Origin: Agromyces protaetiae
GTDB lineage: Bacteria; Actinomycetota; Actinomycetes; Actinomycetales; Microbacteriaceae
Length of the DNA: 64,000 nucleotides
Direction of reading: 5' to 3'
NCBI RefSeq assembly: GCF_004135405.1
Contig: NZ_CP035491.1
Location: forward strand, 1,612,001 to 1,676,000
The notes under the pieces are model-generated. The model saw nothing but the letters and a program-made list of their open reading frames with translations. It had not been told where the DNA came from and made no database searches. A program made the translations under genes and the position numbers. Positions 53,521-63,270 of the stretch are shown here, in pieces; the stretch's first letter is position 1; each line of letters begins with the position of its first letter.

Positions 53521-55218
53521 CTACAGCCACGGGATGTCGCGCTCGCGGTAGAACCCGACGCCCGCGGCATCCCAGTGCGTCGCGAGCTGGACGAGCCGCC
53601 CGGTGTACTCGGTGAAGTCTCGCGACCCCGACTCGGCGCCGGCGGACGGCGACCAGCCGATCTCGGCGATGCCCGCGGCGCGCGGGAAGAACATGAACTC
53701 GATGTCGCCGATCGTCCGGATCGTCTCGGTCCAGAGCGGTGCGACGACGCCGAGGATGTCGGACTCGCCGACGCCCGGCAGGATCGCCGTCGGCTCCCAC
53801 CGCAGCGCCTCCTGCGAGTTCGTCGGACCCTTCGCCCAATCGGCGCCGATGCCGCGGCCGGTGGGACTCTGAGGCTCGTCGGTGTAGACCATGTCCATGT
53901 AGGCCGCGTCGGCGGGCATCAGGAGAACCTTGCCGCCCTGGTCGACGAAGGACTTGGCAAGGGCGGCCGAGTCGCCCTCGGGCTTCGTGAAACCCCAGTA
54001 CCCGCCGATCGTCCCGGCAGGAAGGGTTTTCGAGACGCCGATCTCGTGCCAGCCGATGACGGTCTTTCCGGTCGCGGCGGCAGCCGCGGTGATGCGGTTC
54101 ACGAGGTCGAGGTAGTCGGCTTCGGGCGTCGAGAGCGATTCGTCGCCGCCGACGTGGATCCAGGGGCCCGGGGTCATCGCGGCGACCTCGCCGAGCACGT
54201 CTGCGAGGAATCGGTTCGTGACCTCGGCCCGCTCGGGCGACGCGCACAGCGACGAGAAGCCGACCTCGATGCCCTGATACGGCTCGGGCGCGACGCCGTC
54301 GCAGTTCAGTTCGGGGTAGGCGTTGAGCGCCGCATTCGTGTGACCCGGCAGGTCGATCTCGGGCACGATCGTGACGAACCGCGCGGCCGCGTATTCGACG
54401 ATCTCGCGATAGTCGTCCTTCGAGTAGTAGCCGCCGCTTTCGCCGTACGCCGAAGTCCGGCCGCCGAGTTCGGTGAGGTTCGGCCACGAGTCGATCCGGA
54501 TACGCCAGCCCTGATCGTCGGTGAGGTGGAGCTGGAGCACGTTGAACTTGAGGGCGGCGATGTCGTCGATGAATCGCTCGACCTCGTCGACCGAGAAGAA
54601 ATGACGGGCGACGTCGAGCGATGCGCCCCGGAACGCGAATCGCGGAGCGTCCGCGACGGTGATCGCCGGGGCGATCCATCCGCCCGGGGGTGCGCTCGCG
54701 CCCGCCCCGACGCCGACCCCGTCGATCGCGGCCGGCAGCAGTTGCCGAAGTGATTGCACGCCCCAGAAAAGGCCGGCCGGGGCATCCGCCGTGATCTGCA
54801 CGCCGTTCTCGGCGATCGCGAGCGTGTACGCCTCGCTCGCGGGGTCGCCGCCGTCGCGCAGCGCGAGCGTGATGTCGGCGGTGCTCTCGGCCGGTCGAAC
54901 GGATGCCTCGGACACGCCGGCTTCGACGGGGATGTCGTAGCCCGTGGCGGTGCGCAGCCGATCTGCGAGGAGGGATGCGACGCCCGCGACCGCGGAGTCT
55001 GCCGTGGCCTCCTCACCCAGGGTCACGACACGGGTCTCGGGCGTGATCGTGAAGGGCGCATCGTCCTCGTGCAACTCGAAGGAGGCGGGAAGGGGGATGA
55101 TCCCGGGCACAGGCGGGGCTCCGTTCTCGGCGTCGCGCGCCGCGCATCCCGCGAGCAGGGTCGCGGCGACGGCGGCCGCGACGAGGGCGGTCGTGGCGCT
55201 TCGAATGCGTCGATGCAT
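53521..55218 (-). CDS. GH20 beta-N-acetylhexosaminidase, lipoprotein
   Basis: A 565-residue secreted enzyme: signal peptide with lipobox LLAGC (Cys25), N-terminal GH20b domain (about 38-165) and a GH20 barrel starting at FAFRGASLDVARHFF. The catalytic Asp-Glu pair is D359-E360 in HVGGDES, used in substrate-assisted cleavage; HLTDDQGWRI and PEIDLPGHTNAAL are also conserved. It would release GlcNAc or GalNAc at the cell surface for the divergent ABC importer. A closely similar paralogue lies just upstream, so this is a tandem duplication. Confidence 0.93.
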   Translation of the reverse strand: MHRRIRSATTALVAAAVAATLLAGCAARDAENGAPPVPGIIPLPASFELHEDDAPFTITPETRVVTLGEEATADSAVAGVASLLADRLRTATGYDIPVEAGVSEASVRPAESTADITLALRDGGDPASEAYTLAIAENGVQITADAPAGLFWGVQSLRQLLPAAIDGVGVGAGASAPPGGWIAPAITVADAPRFAFRGASLDVARHFFSVDEVERFIDDIAALKFNVLQLHLTDDQGWRIRIDSWPNLTELGGRTSAYGESGGYYSKDDYREIVEYAAARFVTIVPEIDLPGHTNAALNAYPELNCDGVAPEPYQGIEVGFSSLCASPERAEVTNRFLADVLGEVAAMTPGPWIHVGGDESLSTPEADYLDLVNRITAAAAATGKTVIGWHEIGVSKTLPAGTIGGYWGFTKPEGDSAALAKSFVDQGGKVLLMPADAAYMDMVYTDEPQSPTGRGIGADWAKGPTNSQEALRWEPTAILPGVGESDILGVVAPLWTETIRTIGDIEFMFFPRAAGIAEIGWSPSAGAESGSRDFTEYTGRLVQLATHWDAAGVGFYRERDIPWL

Positions 55219-55263
55219 GCCTATCCTGTCGGGTTCGAGCGGGTCGGTGCGGTGTGCGACGCG

Positions 55264-56996
55264 CTACTCGCGCCAGTCCACTCCGCGCACCCGGAAGAAG
55301 TCGACGTCTGCGGCGTCCCAATGCGTGCCGAGGTTGACGAGCCGCTCGAGGTAGCCGGGCACGTCGCGGTCGCCGCCCGACGCGGCCTTGAGGCCGGCGG
55401 CGACGCCGGTACCGCCGTCTGATCCGGCTCCGGGGGCTTGGGCGACCAGCCGATCTCGGCGATGCCCGCGGCGCGCGGGAAGACCATGAACTCGGCGTCG
55501 TCGATCGAGGTGATCGTCTCGGTCCAGAGCGCCGCGACGACGCCCAGGATGTCGTCCTCGTCGACGCCGGGGACGATCGCGGTCGGCTCCCAGCCGTAGG
55601 CCTCTTCGATCGTCGTCGCGCCCTGGGCCCACTCGAGGCCGAGGCTGTGGCCGAGTGCGTTCTGCGGGCGGTCGGGGTAGACCATGTCCATGTAGGCGAC
55701 GTCGGCGGGCATCATGAGGAGCTTGCCGCCCTGGTCGACGAACGATTTCGCGAGGTCGGCCGAGTCGCCCTCGGGCCGTGTGAAGCCCCAGTAGCCGCCG
55801 ATCATGCCGTCGGGCAGCGACGTCGAGGCACCCATCTCGTGCCAGCCGACGACGGTCTTGCCGGTCGCCGCGGCGATCGAGGTGATCCGGTTCACGAGGT
55901 CGACGTAGTCGGCCTTCGGGGTGTTGTGCGCTTCGTCGCCGCCGACGTGGATCCACGGCCCGGGGGTCATCGCGGCGAGTTCGCCGAGCACGTCGGCGAG
56001 GAATCGGTCGGTGACCTCGGCGCGTTCGGGCGCAGCGCAGAGCGACGAGAACCCGACGTCAATGCCTGCGTACGACCCTGGGTCGACCCCGTCGCACGTG
56101 AGCTCGGGGTAGGCGTGCAGCGCCGCGTTCGTGTGGCCGGGCAGGTCGATCTCGGGCACGATCGTGACGAACCGCGCCGCCGCGTACTCGACGATCTCGC
56201 GGTAGTCGTCCTTCGTGTAGAACCCGGGTCGCGACCCGTTCAGCTCGACCGAGGTCTGCCCGCCGACCTCGGTGAGCTTCGGCCAGGAGTCGATCCGGAT
56301 GCGCCAGCCTTGGTCGTCGGTGAGGTGCAGCTGCAGCACGTTGAGTTTGAGCGCGGCGATCTCGTCGATGTAGCGCTTCACGTCGTCGACCGGGAAGAAG
56401 TGGCGGGCGACGTCGAGCGAGGCGGCGCGATACGAGAAGCGCGGTGAGTCCTCGATCGAGACGGCGGGCGCGACCCAACCGCCGTCGGGCTGGGCGGCTC
56501 CGGCGCCGTCGATCTCGGCCGGAAGCAGTTGCCGAAGCGATTGCACGCCCCAGAAGAGCCCGGCCGGGGCATCCGCCGTGATCCGCACGCCGTCGTCGCC
56601 GACCTCGAGCGCGTACGCCTCGCTCGAAGGGTCGCCGCCGTCGCCGAGGGCGAGGGCGATGTCGGCGGTGCCCTGAGCCTGTCGAAGGGATGTTTCGGGC
56701 TCGCCCTGCAAGACGGGGATCTCGTACCCCGTGGCGATGCGGAGCCGTGCGGCGAGGAGTTCGGCGACATCTGCGACCGCGGGCGACCCGGCGTCGCCCT
56801 CGACGACGATCCGAGTCGATTCGGTGAGCCTGAACGGCTCGTCACCGGTGTGCGGTTCGTACGAGTCCGGAAGCGGGATGATCCCCGGCACGGAGTCCGC
56901 GTTCGCGACGTCGCCGGGCGCGCAGCCCGCGAGCAGGGTCGCGAGGACGGTCGTGAGGACGAGGGCGCTCGTCGCGGTGCGGATGCGTCGTCGCAT
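55264..56996 (-). pseudogene. GH20 beta-N-acetylhexosaminidase lipoprotein, one frameshift (probably sequence error)
   Basis: ATG 56996 opens a signal peptide with lipobox LLAGC and a full GH20 enzyme, with catalytic D354-E355 in HVGGDEA and the same HLTDDQGW and GHTNAAL motifs as its paralogue. Near the C-terminus, at the G run 55432-55436, the frame is lost after GWSPKPP. One added base restores about 57 residues ending RVRGVDWRE with the stop at 55264, colinear with the paralogue C-terminus, for 577 residues. Only the last 10 percent is affected, so even if real the catalytic site remains. The N-terminal domain contains SLRQAQGT, encoded by a repeat-like element at 56669-56690. Confidence 0.85.
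56669..56690. repeat. CCCTGAGCCTGTCGAAGGG element within the GH20 gene
   Basis: This near-dyad sequence is known to me as a short repeat scattered in many high-GC genomes. Here it is in frame and encodes SLRQAQG, where the paralogue has VRPAES, so it replaces ordinary coding sequence in a non-catalytic strand. Confidence 0.5.
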
Positions 56997-57154
56997 GGGC
57001 CATCCAGTTGGTCGGCGCGGTTCAGGCGCGCGGGCTGAGGGAGGAATCTTTACGAACGGTACACCCGCGCGCGCGACCCCCGCACGGGGGTCGCGCGGGC
57101 GGATCGGCCCGGGCGTTCGATCAGGGTTCGGCACGAGGCATCCGCTATGCTCGT

Positions 57155-57226
57155 GACCGTCGCGACTGGCGTTGAGATGGGCACCATCGGGGAGCGACTG
57201 GTACGGACCGACCGCACGCCTGGGCC
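57155..57226 (+). promoter_or_regulatory. ZTP (pfl) riboswitch upstream of glyA
   Basis: Hallmarks in order: CGCGACTGGCG at 57161, GATGGGCACCATC at 57175-57187 forming the hairpin before CGGGGAGCG, a variable loop, then CCGCACGCCTGGGC at 57212-57225, the 3' pseudoknot half. This matches the consensus of the ZTP/ZMP-sensing pfl motif, which switches on one-carbon genes when 10-formyl-THF is short (ZTP builds up because PurH stalls). It lies about 80 bases before the glyA start. The expression platform was not resolved; it may involve the ribosome binding site at 57293. Confidence 0.88.
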
Positions 57227-57304
57227 GGTACGCGGGCCTCTTTGCGCGAGTCGCCGAGGCAGCAACCTCTTTGGTCCGTCCAACCCCTTCTGAAGGAGCC
57301 AGTC

Positions 57305-58579
57305 TTGGCCGAATCCGTCTTCAACCAGCCGCTGTCCGTCGTCGATCCCGAGATTGCCGAAGTCCTCGAGCTCGAGCTCGGGCGTCAGCGCGACTATCTC
57401 GAGATGATCGCGAGCGAGAACTTCGTCCCCGTCTCGGTGCTGCAGTCGCAGGGCTCGGTGCTCACGAACAAGTACGCCGAGGGCTACCCGGGTCGCCGGT
57501 ACTACGGCGGCTGCGAGTTCGTCGACATCGCCGAGAACCTCGCGATCGAGCGCGCGAAGTCGCTCTTCGGCGCCGAGTACGCGAACGTCCAGCCGCACTC
57601 GGGCGCGACCGCGAACGCGGCCGTCCTGTCGGCGATCGCGACCCCGGGCGACACGATCCTCGGCCTCGAGCTCGCGCACGGCGGCCACCTCACGCACGGC
57701 ATGAAGCTCAACTTCTCGGGCAAGCTCTACAACGCCGTCTCGTACGGCGTCGACCCCGAGACGTTCCTCGTCGACATGGACGTCGTGCGCGACAAGGCCC
57801 TCGAGCACAAGCCGCAGGTCATCATCGCGGGCTGGTCGGCGTACCCCCGCCACCTCGACTTCGCGGCGTTCCGGGCGATCGCCGACGAGGTCGGCGCGAA
57901 GCTGTGGGTCGACATGGCGCACTTCGCCGGTCTCGTCGCGGCGGGCCTGCACCCGTCGCCCGTGCCCTACGCCGACGTCGTGTCGTCGACCGTGCACAAG
58001 ACGATCGGCGGCCCGCGCTCGGGCTTCATCCTCTCGCGCGACCTCGAGCTCGCGAAGAAGCTCAACTCGAACGTTTTCCCGGGCCAGCAGGGCGGCCCGC
58101 TCATGCACGTCATCGCGGCGAAGGCCACGGCGTTCAAGATCGCGGCGTCCGAGGAGTTCAAGGACCGCCAGGTCCGCACCCTCGCCGGCGCCCGCATCCT
58201 CGCCGAGCGTCTCACGGCCGACGACACCCGCGCAGCCGGTGTCGACGTGCTCACGGGCGGCACCGACGTGCACCTCGTGCTCGCCGACCTCCGCAACTCG
58301 CAGATCGACGGCCAGCAGGCCGAAGACCTCCTCCACGACGCGCTCATCACGGTCAACCGCAACTCGGTGCCGTTCGACCCGCGTCCGCCGATGGTCACGT
58401 CGGGCCTGCGGATCGGCACGCCCGCGCTCGCGACGCGCGGCTTCGGAGACGCCGAGTTCACCGAGGTCGCGGACGTCATCGCCGAGGTGTTGAAGGGCGG
58501 GGCGGATGTCCCGGCCCTCCGTGCCCGCGTCGAAGCCCTCACGGCGGCGTTCCCGCTGTACCCGGGCCTGCAGCAGTAA
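57305..58579 (+). CDS. glyA: Serine hydroxymethyltransferase
   Basis: Interconverts serine and glycine while loading one-carbon units on tetrahydrofolate; PLP enzyme of 424 residues. [14 protein letters not shown] near the N-terminus, [14 protein letters not shown], the PLP region [13 protein letters not shown], the PLP-lysine segment [15 protein letters not shown] (about 226-240), and the C-terminal [14 protein letters not shown] are all present. The start is TTG 57305, with GAAGGAG properly placed and the protein then beginning MAESVFNQ. It is preceded by a ZTP riboswitch and followed after 10 bases by folD. Confidence 0.97.
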   Translation: MAESVFNQPLSVVDPEIAEVLELELGRQRDYLEMIASENFVPVSVLQSQGSVLTNKYAEGYPGRRYYGGCEFVDIAENLAIERAKSLFGAEYANVQPHSGATANAAVLSAIATPGDTILGLELAHGGHLTHGMKLNFSGKLYNAVSYGVDPETFLVDMDVVRDKALEHKPQVIIAGWSAYPRHLDFAAFRAIADEVGAKLWVDMAHFAGLVAAGLHPSPVPYADVVSSTVHKTIGGPRSGFILSRDLELAKKLNSNVFPGQQGGPLMHVIAAKATAFKIAASEEFKDRQVRTLAGARILAERLTADDTRAAGVDVLTGGTDVHLVLADLRNSQIDGQQAEDLLHDALITVNRNSVPFDPRPPMVTSGLRIGTPALATRGFGDAEFTEVADVIAEVLKGGADVPALRARVEALTAAFPLYPGLQQ

Positions 58580-58589
58580 GGGCGCCCGC

Positions 58590-59471
58590 ATGACCGCAGT
58601 GAAGCTCGACGGCGTCGCCACGGCGTCGGCCGTCAAGTCCGAACTCGCCTCCCGCATCGAGGGCCTGCGCGCGCAGGGCGTCGTGCCGGGCCTCGGCACG
58701 CTCCTCGTCGGCGACGACCCGGGCTCGCGCTCGTACGTCGCGGGCAAGCACCGCGACTGCGCCGAGGTCGGCATCGAGTCGATCCGCATCGACCTGCCCG
58801 CGACCGCGTCGCAGGCCGATGTGCTGGCGGCGATCGCCGATCTGAACGCGGCGCCCGAAGTGACCGGCTACATCGTGCAGCTGCCGCTGCCGAAGGGCCT
58901 CGACGAGCACGCCGCGCTCGAGGCCATCGACCCGTCGAAAGACGCCGACGGCCTCCACCCGACGAACCTCGGCCGGCTCGTCCTCGGCATCGAGGGCGAA
59001 CTGCAGTCGCCGCTGCCGTGCACGCCCGCGGGCATCGTCGAGATGCTGCAGCGCTACGACGTGCCGATCCGGGGCAAGCACGTGACCGTCATCGGCCGCG
59101 GCCTCACCGTGGGCCGCCCGCTCGGGTTGCTGTTCACGCGCAAGGGGCTCGACGCGACCGTGACGCTCACGCACTCGCGCACGGTCGACCTCGCCGCCGA
59201 AGTCCGCCGCGCCGACATCGTCGTCGCCGCCGTCGGCGTACCGCACCTCGTGAAGGCCGACTGGGTGAAGCCCGGCGCGGCCGTGCTCGACGTCGGCATC
59301 ACGCGCGTCGACGACGAGGCGACCGGTCGCGGGAAGCTGACGGGCGATGTCGACCCCGGAGTCGCCGAGGTCGCGGGCTTCCTGTCGCCGAACCCCGGCG
59401 GCGTCGGCCCCATGACGCGCGCCATGCTGCTCGCGAACGTCGTCAAGGCGGCGGAGCTGCAGCTGCGCTGA
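58590..59471 (+). CDS. folD: Methylenetetrahydrofolate dehydrogenase/cyclohydrolase
   Basis: Makes 10-formyl-THF from 5,10-methylene-THF, supplying PurN and PurH. It has 293 residues: catalytic Tyr-Lys in [17 protein letters not shown] (about 46-62), [12 protein letters not shown], the [12 protein letters not shown] loop and the Rossmann motif [14 protein letters not shown] perfect terminator stem follows the stop. It is co-transcribed with glyA under the ZTP riboswitch. Confidence 0.97.
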   Translation: MTAVKLDGVATASAVKSELASRIEGLRAQGVVPGLGTLLVGDDPGSRSYVAGKHRDCAEVGIESIRIDLPATASQADVLAAIADLNAAPEVTGYIVQLPLPKGLDEHAALEAIDPSKDADGLHPTNLGRLVLGIEGELQSPLPCTPAGIVEMLQRYDVPIRGKHVTVIGRGLTVGRPLGLLFTRKGLDATVTLTHSRTVDLAAEVRRADIVVAAVGVPHLVKADWVKPGAAVLDVGITRVDDEATGRGKLTGDVDPGVAEVAGFLSPNPGGVGPMTRAMLLANVVKAAELQLR

Positions 59472-59489
59472 GCGCTCGTTCAGATCACC

Positions 59490-59526
59490 GGATGCCCCGT
59501 GCGAACGCGATTCGCACGGGGCATCC
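59490..59526. terminator. Perfect stem-loop terminator after folD
   Basis: 16-base arms, 59490-59505 and 59511-59526, match exactly around a 5-base loop. The stem is nearly the same sequence as the one at 63271-63309. It begins GGATGCCCCGTGCGAA. It lies between converging genes (folD and the HsdR-N-like gene). Confidence 0.75.
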
Positions 59527-59536
59527 GTCGTCGGGG

Positions 59537-60618
59537 CTACTTGTAGCGGACCACCGACGCTCTGATCTCGTCGGCGTACTTGTAGATGTCGTCCAGCCCA
59601 TCGATCGGGTGCCGTGTTTCAGCCTTTGACTCGTCGAGGATTCCCAGGTACTTCTGCTTCCGCGAGTTGAAGTGCAGCCGGGCGATAGGTTTGCGGTTGT
59701 TGTCGTCGAGCAAGATCGCAAGTACGACTTCGAGTCTCGCTGCGAGACACGGGAGGGCTTCACTTCGCTGCATGCGATGGCCTTCACGATTTGGTACGCC
59801 TCGAGTTCCTCGAGCGTCGTCTCGATTTCCGTGTCCCGGTCAAGATCTGTGTCGGATGCTTCTGGGCTCGTGACAGTGTCGTCGCTCGTCTCACCTTCGC
59901 CGGAACCCCGCAGTGCAGTCTTGAGTCGATCGTTCACCTGGTCGTTGAGGTATTGCGCCGAAGCCTTTCGGATCAACGGCGAGAACTGCTCTCGCACCTT
60001 TTGGGTGATCGCCCCGTCATAGACCCGACCGATGAAGAACCGCGTCCAGTCATCGGATGGTGACTTGAACTCTTCCGCAATCGCGCGCTTGATCTGGCCG
60101 ATGTACTTGAGTTCCCCAGCGGCGTTGATAACCGAATCGAGATCGAATGCCTCCTTCGTCAGCTTCTTGAGTTCGCCGATCAGCGACTCGTCGATGTCGA
60201 GAAGGTCGAGGACGAGGAAGGGCTTCTCATCCATGCGGTTCGGGGCGTCGAGATCCGTGAAGAAGTGGTAGACCTGGCCGTTCGTCAGTACGGCGACACG
60301 CGCGTTGGTAACGGCGAAGTATCGGTACAGCTGCGAAGCGTGTTCGATGCGCAGCGCGTTCGTGTCGCTCTTGCATTCGATCAGCATCTGGACTTCACCG
60401 TCACGAACGATCGCGTAGTCGATCTTCTCACCACGCTTGATGCCGACATCAGCGGTGTACTCGGGGACGACTTCGAGCGGATCGAAGACGTCATAACCGA
60501 GGACGCTTGAGATGAATGGCATGACGAACGCGTTCTTCGTGGCTTCTTCAGTCTGGATCGCATCGCGCTGATTGCGAACCTTCTGAGAGAGCGCGTTCAG
60601 GGAATCGGAAAAGTGCAC
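59537..60618 (-). pseudogene. Solitary HsdR N-terminal-type nuclease-like protein, one frameshift (probably sequence error)
   Basis: GTG 60618 follows GAGGAG. The N-terminal 160 residues resemble the HsdR_N/type I restriction subunit nuclease domain: FVMPFISSVLGYDVFDPLEV, EKIDYAIVRDGEVQMLIECK (Asp and the ECK of a PD-(D/E)xK site). A coil with KLTKEAFDLDSVIN follows. Around 59719-59723 the frame is lost after RDSKSY. One added base joins the downstream frame, AILLDDNNRKPIARLHFN to KYADEIRASVVRYK, giving 360 residues, as in known stand-alone homologues. No helicase, HsdM or HsdS lies nearby. The lower GC content suggests acquisition. Confidence 0.75.
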
Positions 60619-61008
60619 CGTTGCTCCTCTTGCAGTTCGGGGATGTGGCGACCTCATCGGGGAGCGCTCAGCCGGATAGTTGGATATCCAGCGCCAACGT
60701 GTCCCCAGTTCGGGGGATGAACTGGAGATGACCGCGGGATCAAGGGTGCGCATCGTCAAGGTGGCCGTGTCGCGGCGCGCACGGCCAACGTCCACAACAC
60801 GCGGGGATGCCCGTGTGCGGGGCGCATGGAGCGGACACTCGTCGTGGACGAACGCTCAGGGCTGACCCCGATCGTGATCCGGGGACGTCCCCGACCGCGA
60901 TCCGGTGAGCACCCGGGTGTCTCGGGTGTTCGTCGGCGGGAGGCTCGTCTTCCGTGAGTCATCCTCGCAACGTGCGAGGCTCCCGGATCTGAAAGCGAAC
61001 GAACTGCC
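60619..61008. other. 390-base divergent intergenic region
   Basis: No gene is seen. It contains two short dyads, GTTGG-ATATCCAGCG-CCAAC near 60680 and CCAGTTC-GGGGGAT-GAACTGG near 60704-60724, and must contain promoters for both flanking genes. None is clear enough to mark. The 3' half is ordinary high-GC sequence. Confidence 0.45.
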
Positions 61009-63248
61009 ATGACCAGCTTCACCCCGGCCGCCGGACACGCCCGGCCCGTCCGAACCGCCCGCCCCGCTGCGCGCGACCGACTCGTCGCGACCCCGGTCGT
61101 CGCGGGCGTCCGCTCGGTCGCCGTCGGACTCGCCGCTCCCGTCGCGACCGCGGCCGCCGCAGCCGGCGCCGTCGCCGTCGGCGGCGGAGCCGCCTTCGAC
61201 GTCGCCGCAGGCGTCTCGCCGACCTCGGCCGGCGTGGTCGGCGCAGGAGCCGCACCCGCCGTCGCGCTCGGCCTCTTCGGGGTCGGCATCGCAGTCGCGC
61301 TCGTCGTGGGCACACGCTCCTCCGACCGCAGCGGACGCCGCCGCGGCACCGCGCTCGGCCTCGGGTTCATCGCCGCAGCAGTGCTCGTCTCGAGCCTCGT
61401 CGGATTCGTCGCCGTCGGCGGACTCCTCGCGGGCGTCGGCGTCGTCGCGGTGGCCATGGCGGCGCCGGCGTGGCTTCGAGACATCCGGATGCCCCGTTCC
61501 GCCGTGTCGGCACTGTCGCTCGTCTCCGTGGCGGCGGGCGCCGCCGCGGGCGTCTTCGCACCGTGGCCTTCGGTCGTCGTGCTCGTGCTCGCGGCCGCGC
61601 TGTTCGCGGTCGTCGCCCCCGAGACCGTCCCGGGGCCGCAGACGCCGACATGGGGGTTCCCCGCGAAGCCCGACCTGCGCGGTCGCGGCGCGTCGGTCGC
61701 AGTCATCGCCCTCGTCGCGGTCGTCGCCCCGTTCGCATTCCTGCCGCTCGCGCCCGCCGCGGTCGGCGCCGGTGTCGTCGCCGTCGGCGTCGCGTTCGCC
61801 GTGGTCGCCGTGGCGGTGCAGGCAGGTGCCGAGGTGTCGCGTCGTCGAGCGGCCGCGGGCGCGGCCACGTCGGCTCGCGTCGTCCTCGCCCGGCCCGGCA
61901 CCCGCGCGCACAAAGCCGCCACTCGTGCCTTCGACCCGACCGAGAAGCTCCGCCCCGCCCGCGCCGTCGTCGCGACGACCGCCGACGAGGTCGCCGCGGC
62001 GGTCCGCGAGGCGGACGCGCTGGGCATCGGGGTGCGCATGCACACGACGGGGCACGCGTCGGCGAGCTCGTCGGACATGTCGCAGGAACTCCTCGTGAAG
62101 GTCCGCCTCGACGGCGGCGTCACGGTCGACGTCGAGCGCAAGCTCGTCCGCATCCCCGCGGGCACGCAGTGGCGCGACGTCGTCGCCGCGGCCGCCCCGC
62201 ACGGGCTCGCCGTGCCGCACGGCTCGTCGGGCCACGTCGGCGTCGTCGGCTACATCTCGCGCGGCGGACTCTCGGCCTACGGCCGCACGACGGGCGTCGC
62301 CGCGAACCATCTCGAGTCGGTCGAGCTCGTGACCGCCGACGGGCAGGTCGTGACCGCGAGTCGCGAGGTCGAGCCCGACCTGTTCTACGCGGTCCGCGGC
62401 GGAGGCGGCGGGTTCGGCGTCATCACGGCCGTGACCGTCCGCGCGTTCGACCCGGGGAGGTCGTCACGGGCACCGCGATGTGGGAGATGTCCGACGCGCG
62501 CGAGGTCGCCGCGGCGTGGGCCGAATGGACGGCGGACGCCCCGGGCAACATCACGACGTCGCTCCGCGTCATGACCCTCCCGCCCATCCCGGGCTTCCCG
62601 TTCAAGGTCACGCGCCGCCCGCTCCTCGTCATCGACGGCACCGCGATCGACCGCGACGGCCGCACGGCGACGCAGTCGGCGAAGACTCTCCTCGCGACGC
62701 TCCGCCGCGTCGCCGAGCCCGTCTTCGACTCGTGGCGTGCGACCGACATCGCCGAGGTCGCCATCACCCACATGGACCCCGACTTCGGCGGCCTCGCCCA
62801 CCGCACCGACACGGCACTCCTCGGAGCGGCCGAGGGTCGCGGCGCGGCTCGCAGCCGGGCGATCGTCGACGCGTTCCTCGACGTCGTCACGGCCGACACA
62901 GCGCCGTTCCTCATGGCCGAGCTGCGACAGCTCGGCGGGGCGCTCGGGCAGCGGCCCGCGGATGCCGGCGCGGTCGGACACTTCGACGCCGACTTCGCGT
63001 GGTTCGGCGGGGTCGTGCTCGGCAAGAAGCGCTCCGCAGAGGACGCCGCGGTCGCGTTCACCGCAGCCCGTGCCGCCTTCGCCGAGTGGGTCACGGAGTA
63101 CACCGTTCCGACCTTCGCGGCCGACCGCGACCGCCCGCAGCGCAACTACCCCGCCGAGGTGCGGGCGCGCGTCGAGCGGATCCGCGCGGCGATCGACCCC
63201 GAGGGCCGCTTCCGCGGCGACGTCTCGGTCGGCGCGCTCGCGAGCTGA
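61009..63248 (+). pseudogene. Membrane domain fused to FAD-linked oxidase, one frameshift (probably sequence error)
   Basis: The first 280 residues contain about eight membrane segments with no known motif. Residues about 300-745 are a berberine-bridge/PCMH-type FAD oxidase: ADEVAAAVREADALGIGVRMHTTGH, VGYISRGGLSAYGRTTGVAANHLESVELVTADG and AVRGGGGGFGVITAVTV. At the G run 62454-62457 the frame is lost after AFDPG. One added base continues EVVTGTAMWEM through the substrate domain to RPQRNYPAEVR and the stop at 63248, for 746 residues. The usual His and Cys for bicovalent FAD are not evident. A membrane-embedded oxidase of this sort is unusual. Confidence 0.75.
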
Positions 63249-63270
63249 GCGGCTCGCGCGTCGAAGCGGA

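Noticed and set aside
60680-60724. Possible transposon end repeats near the HsdR-N-like gene
   Set aside because: The dyads are too short, no target-site duplication is visible and there is no transposase.
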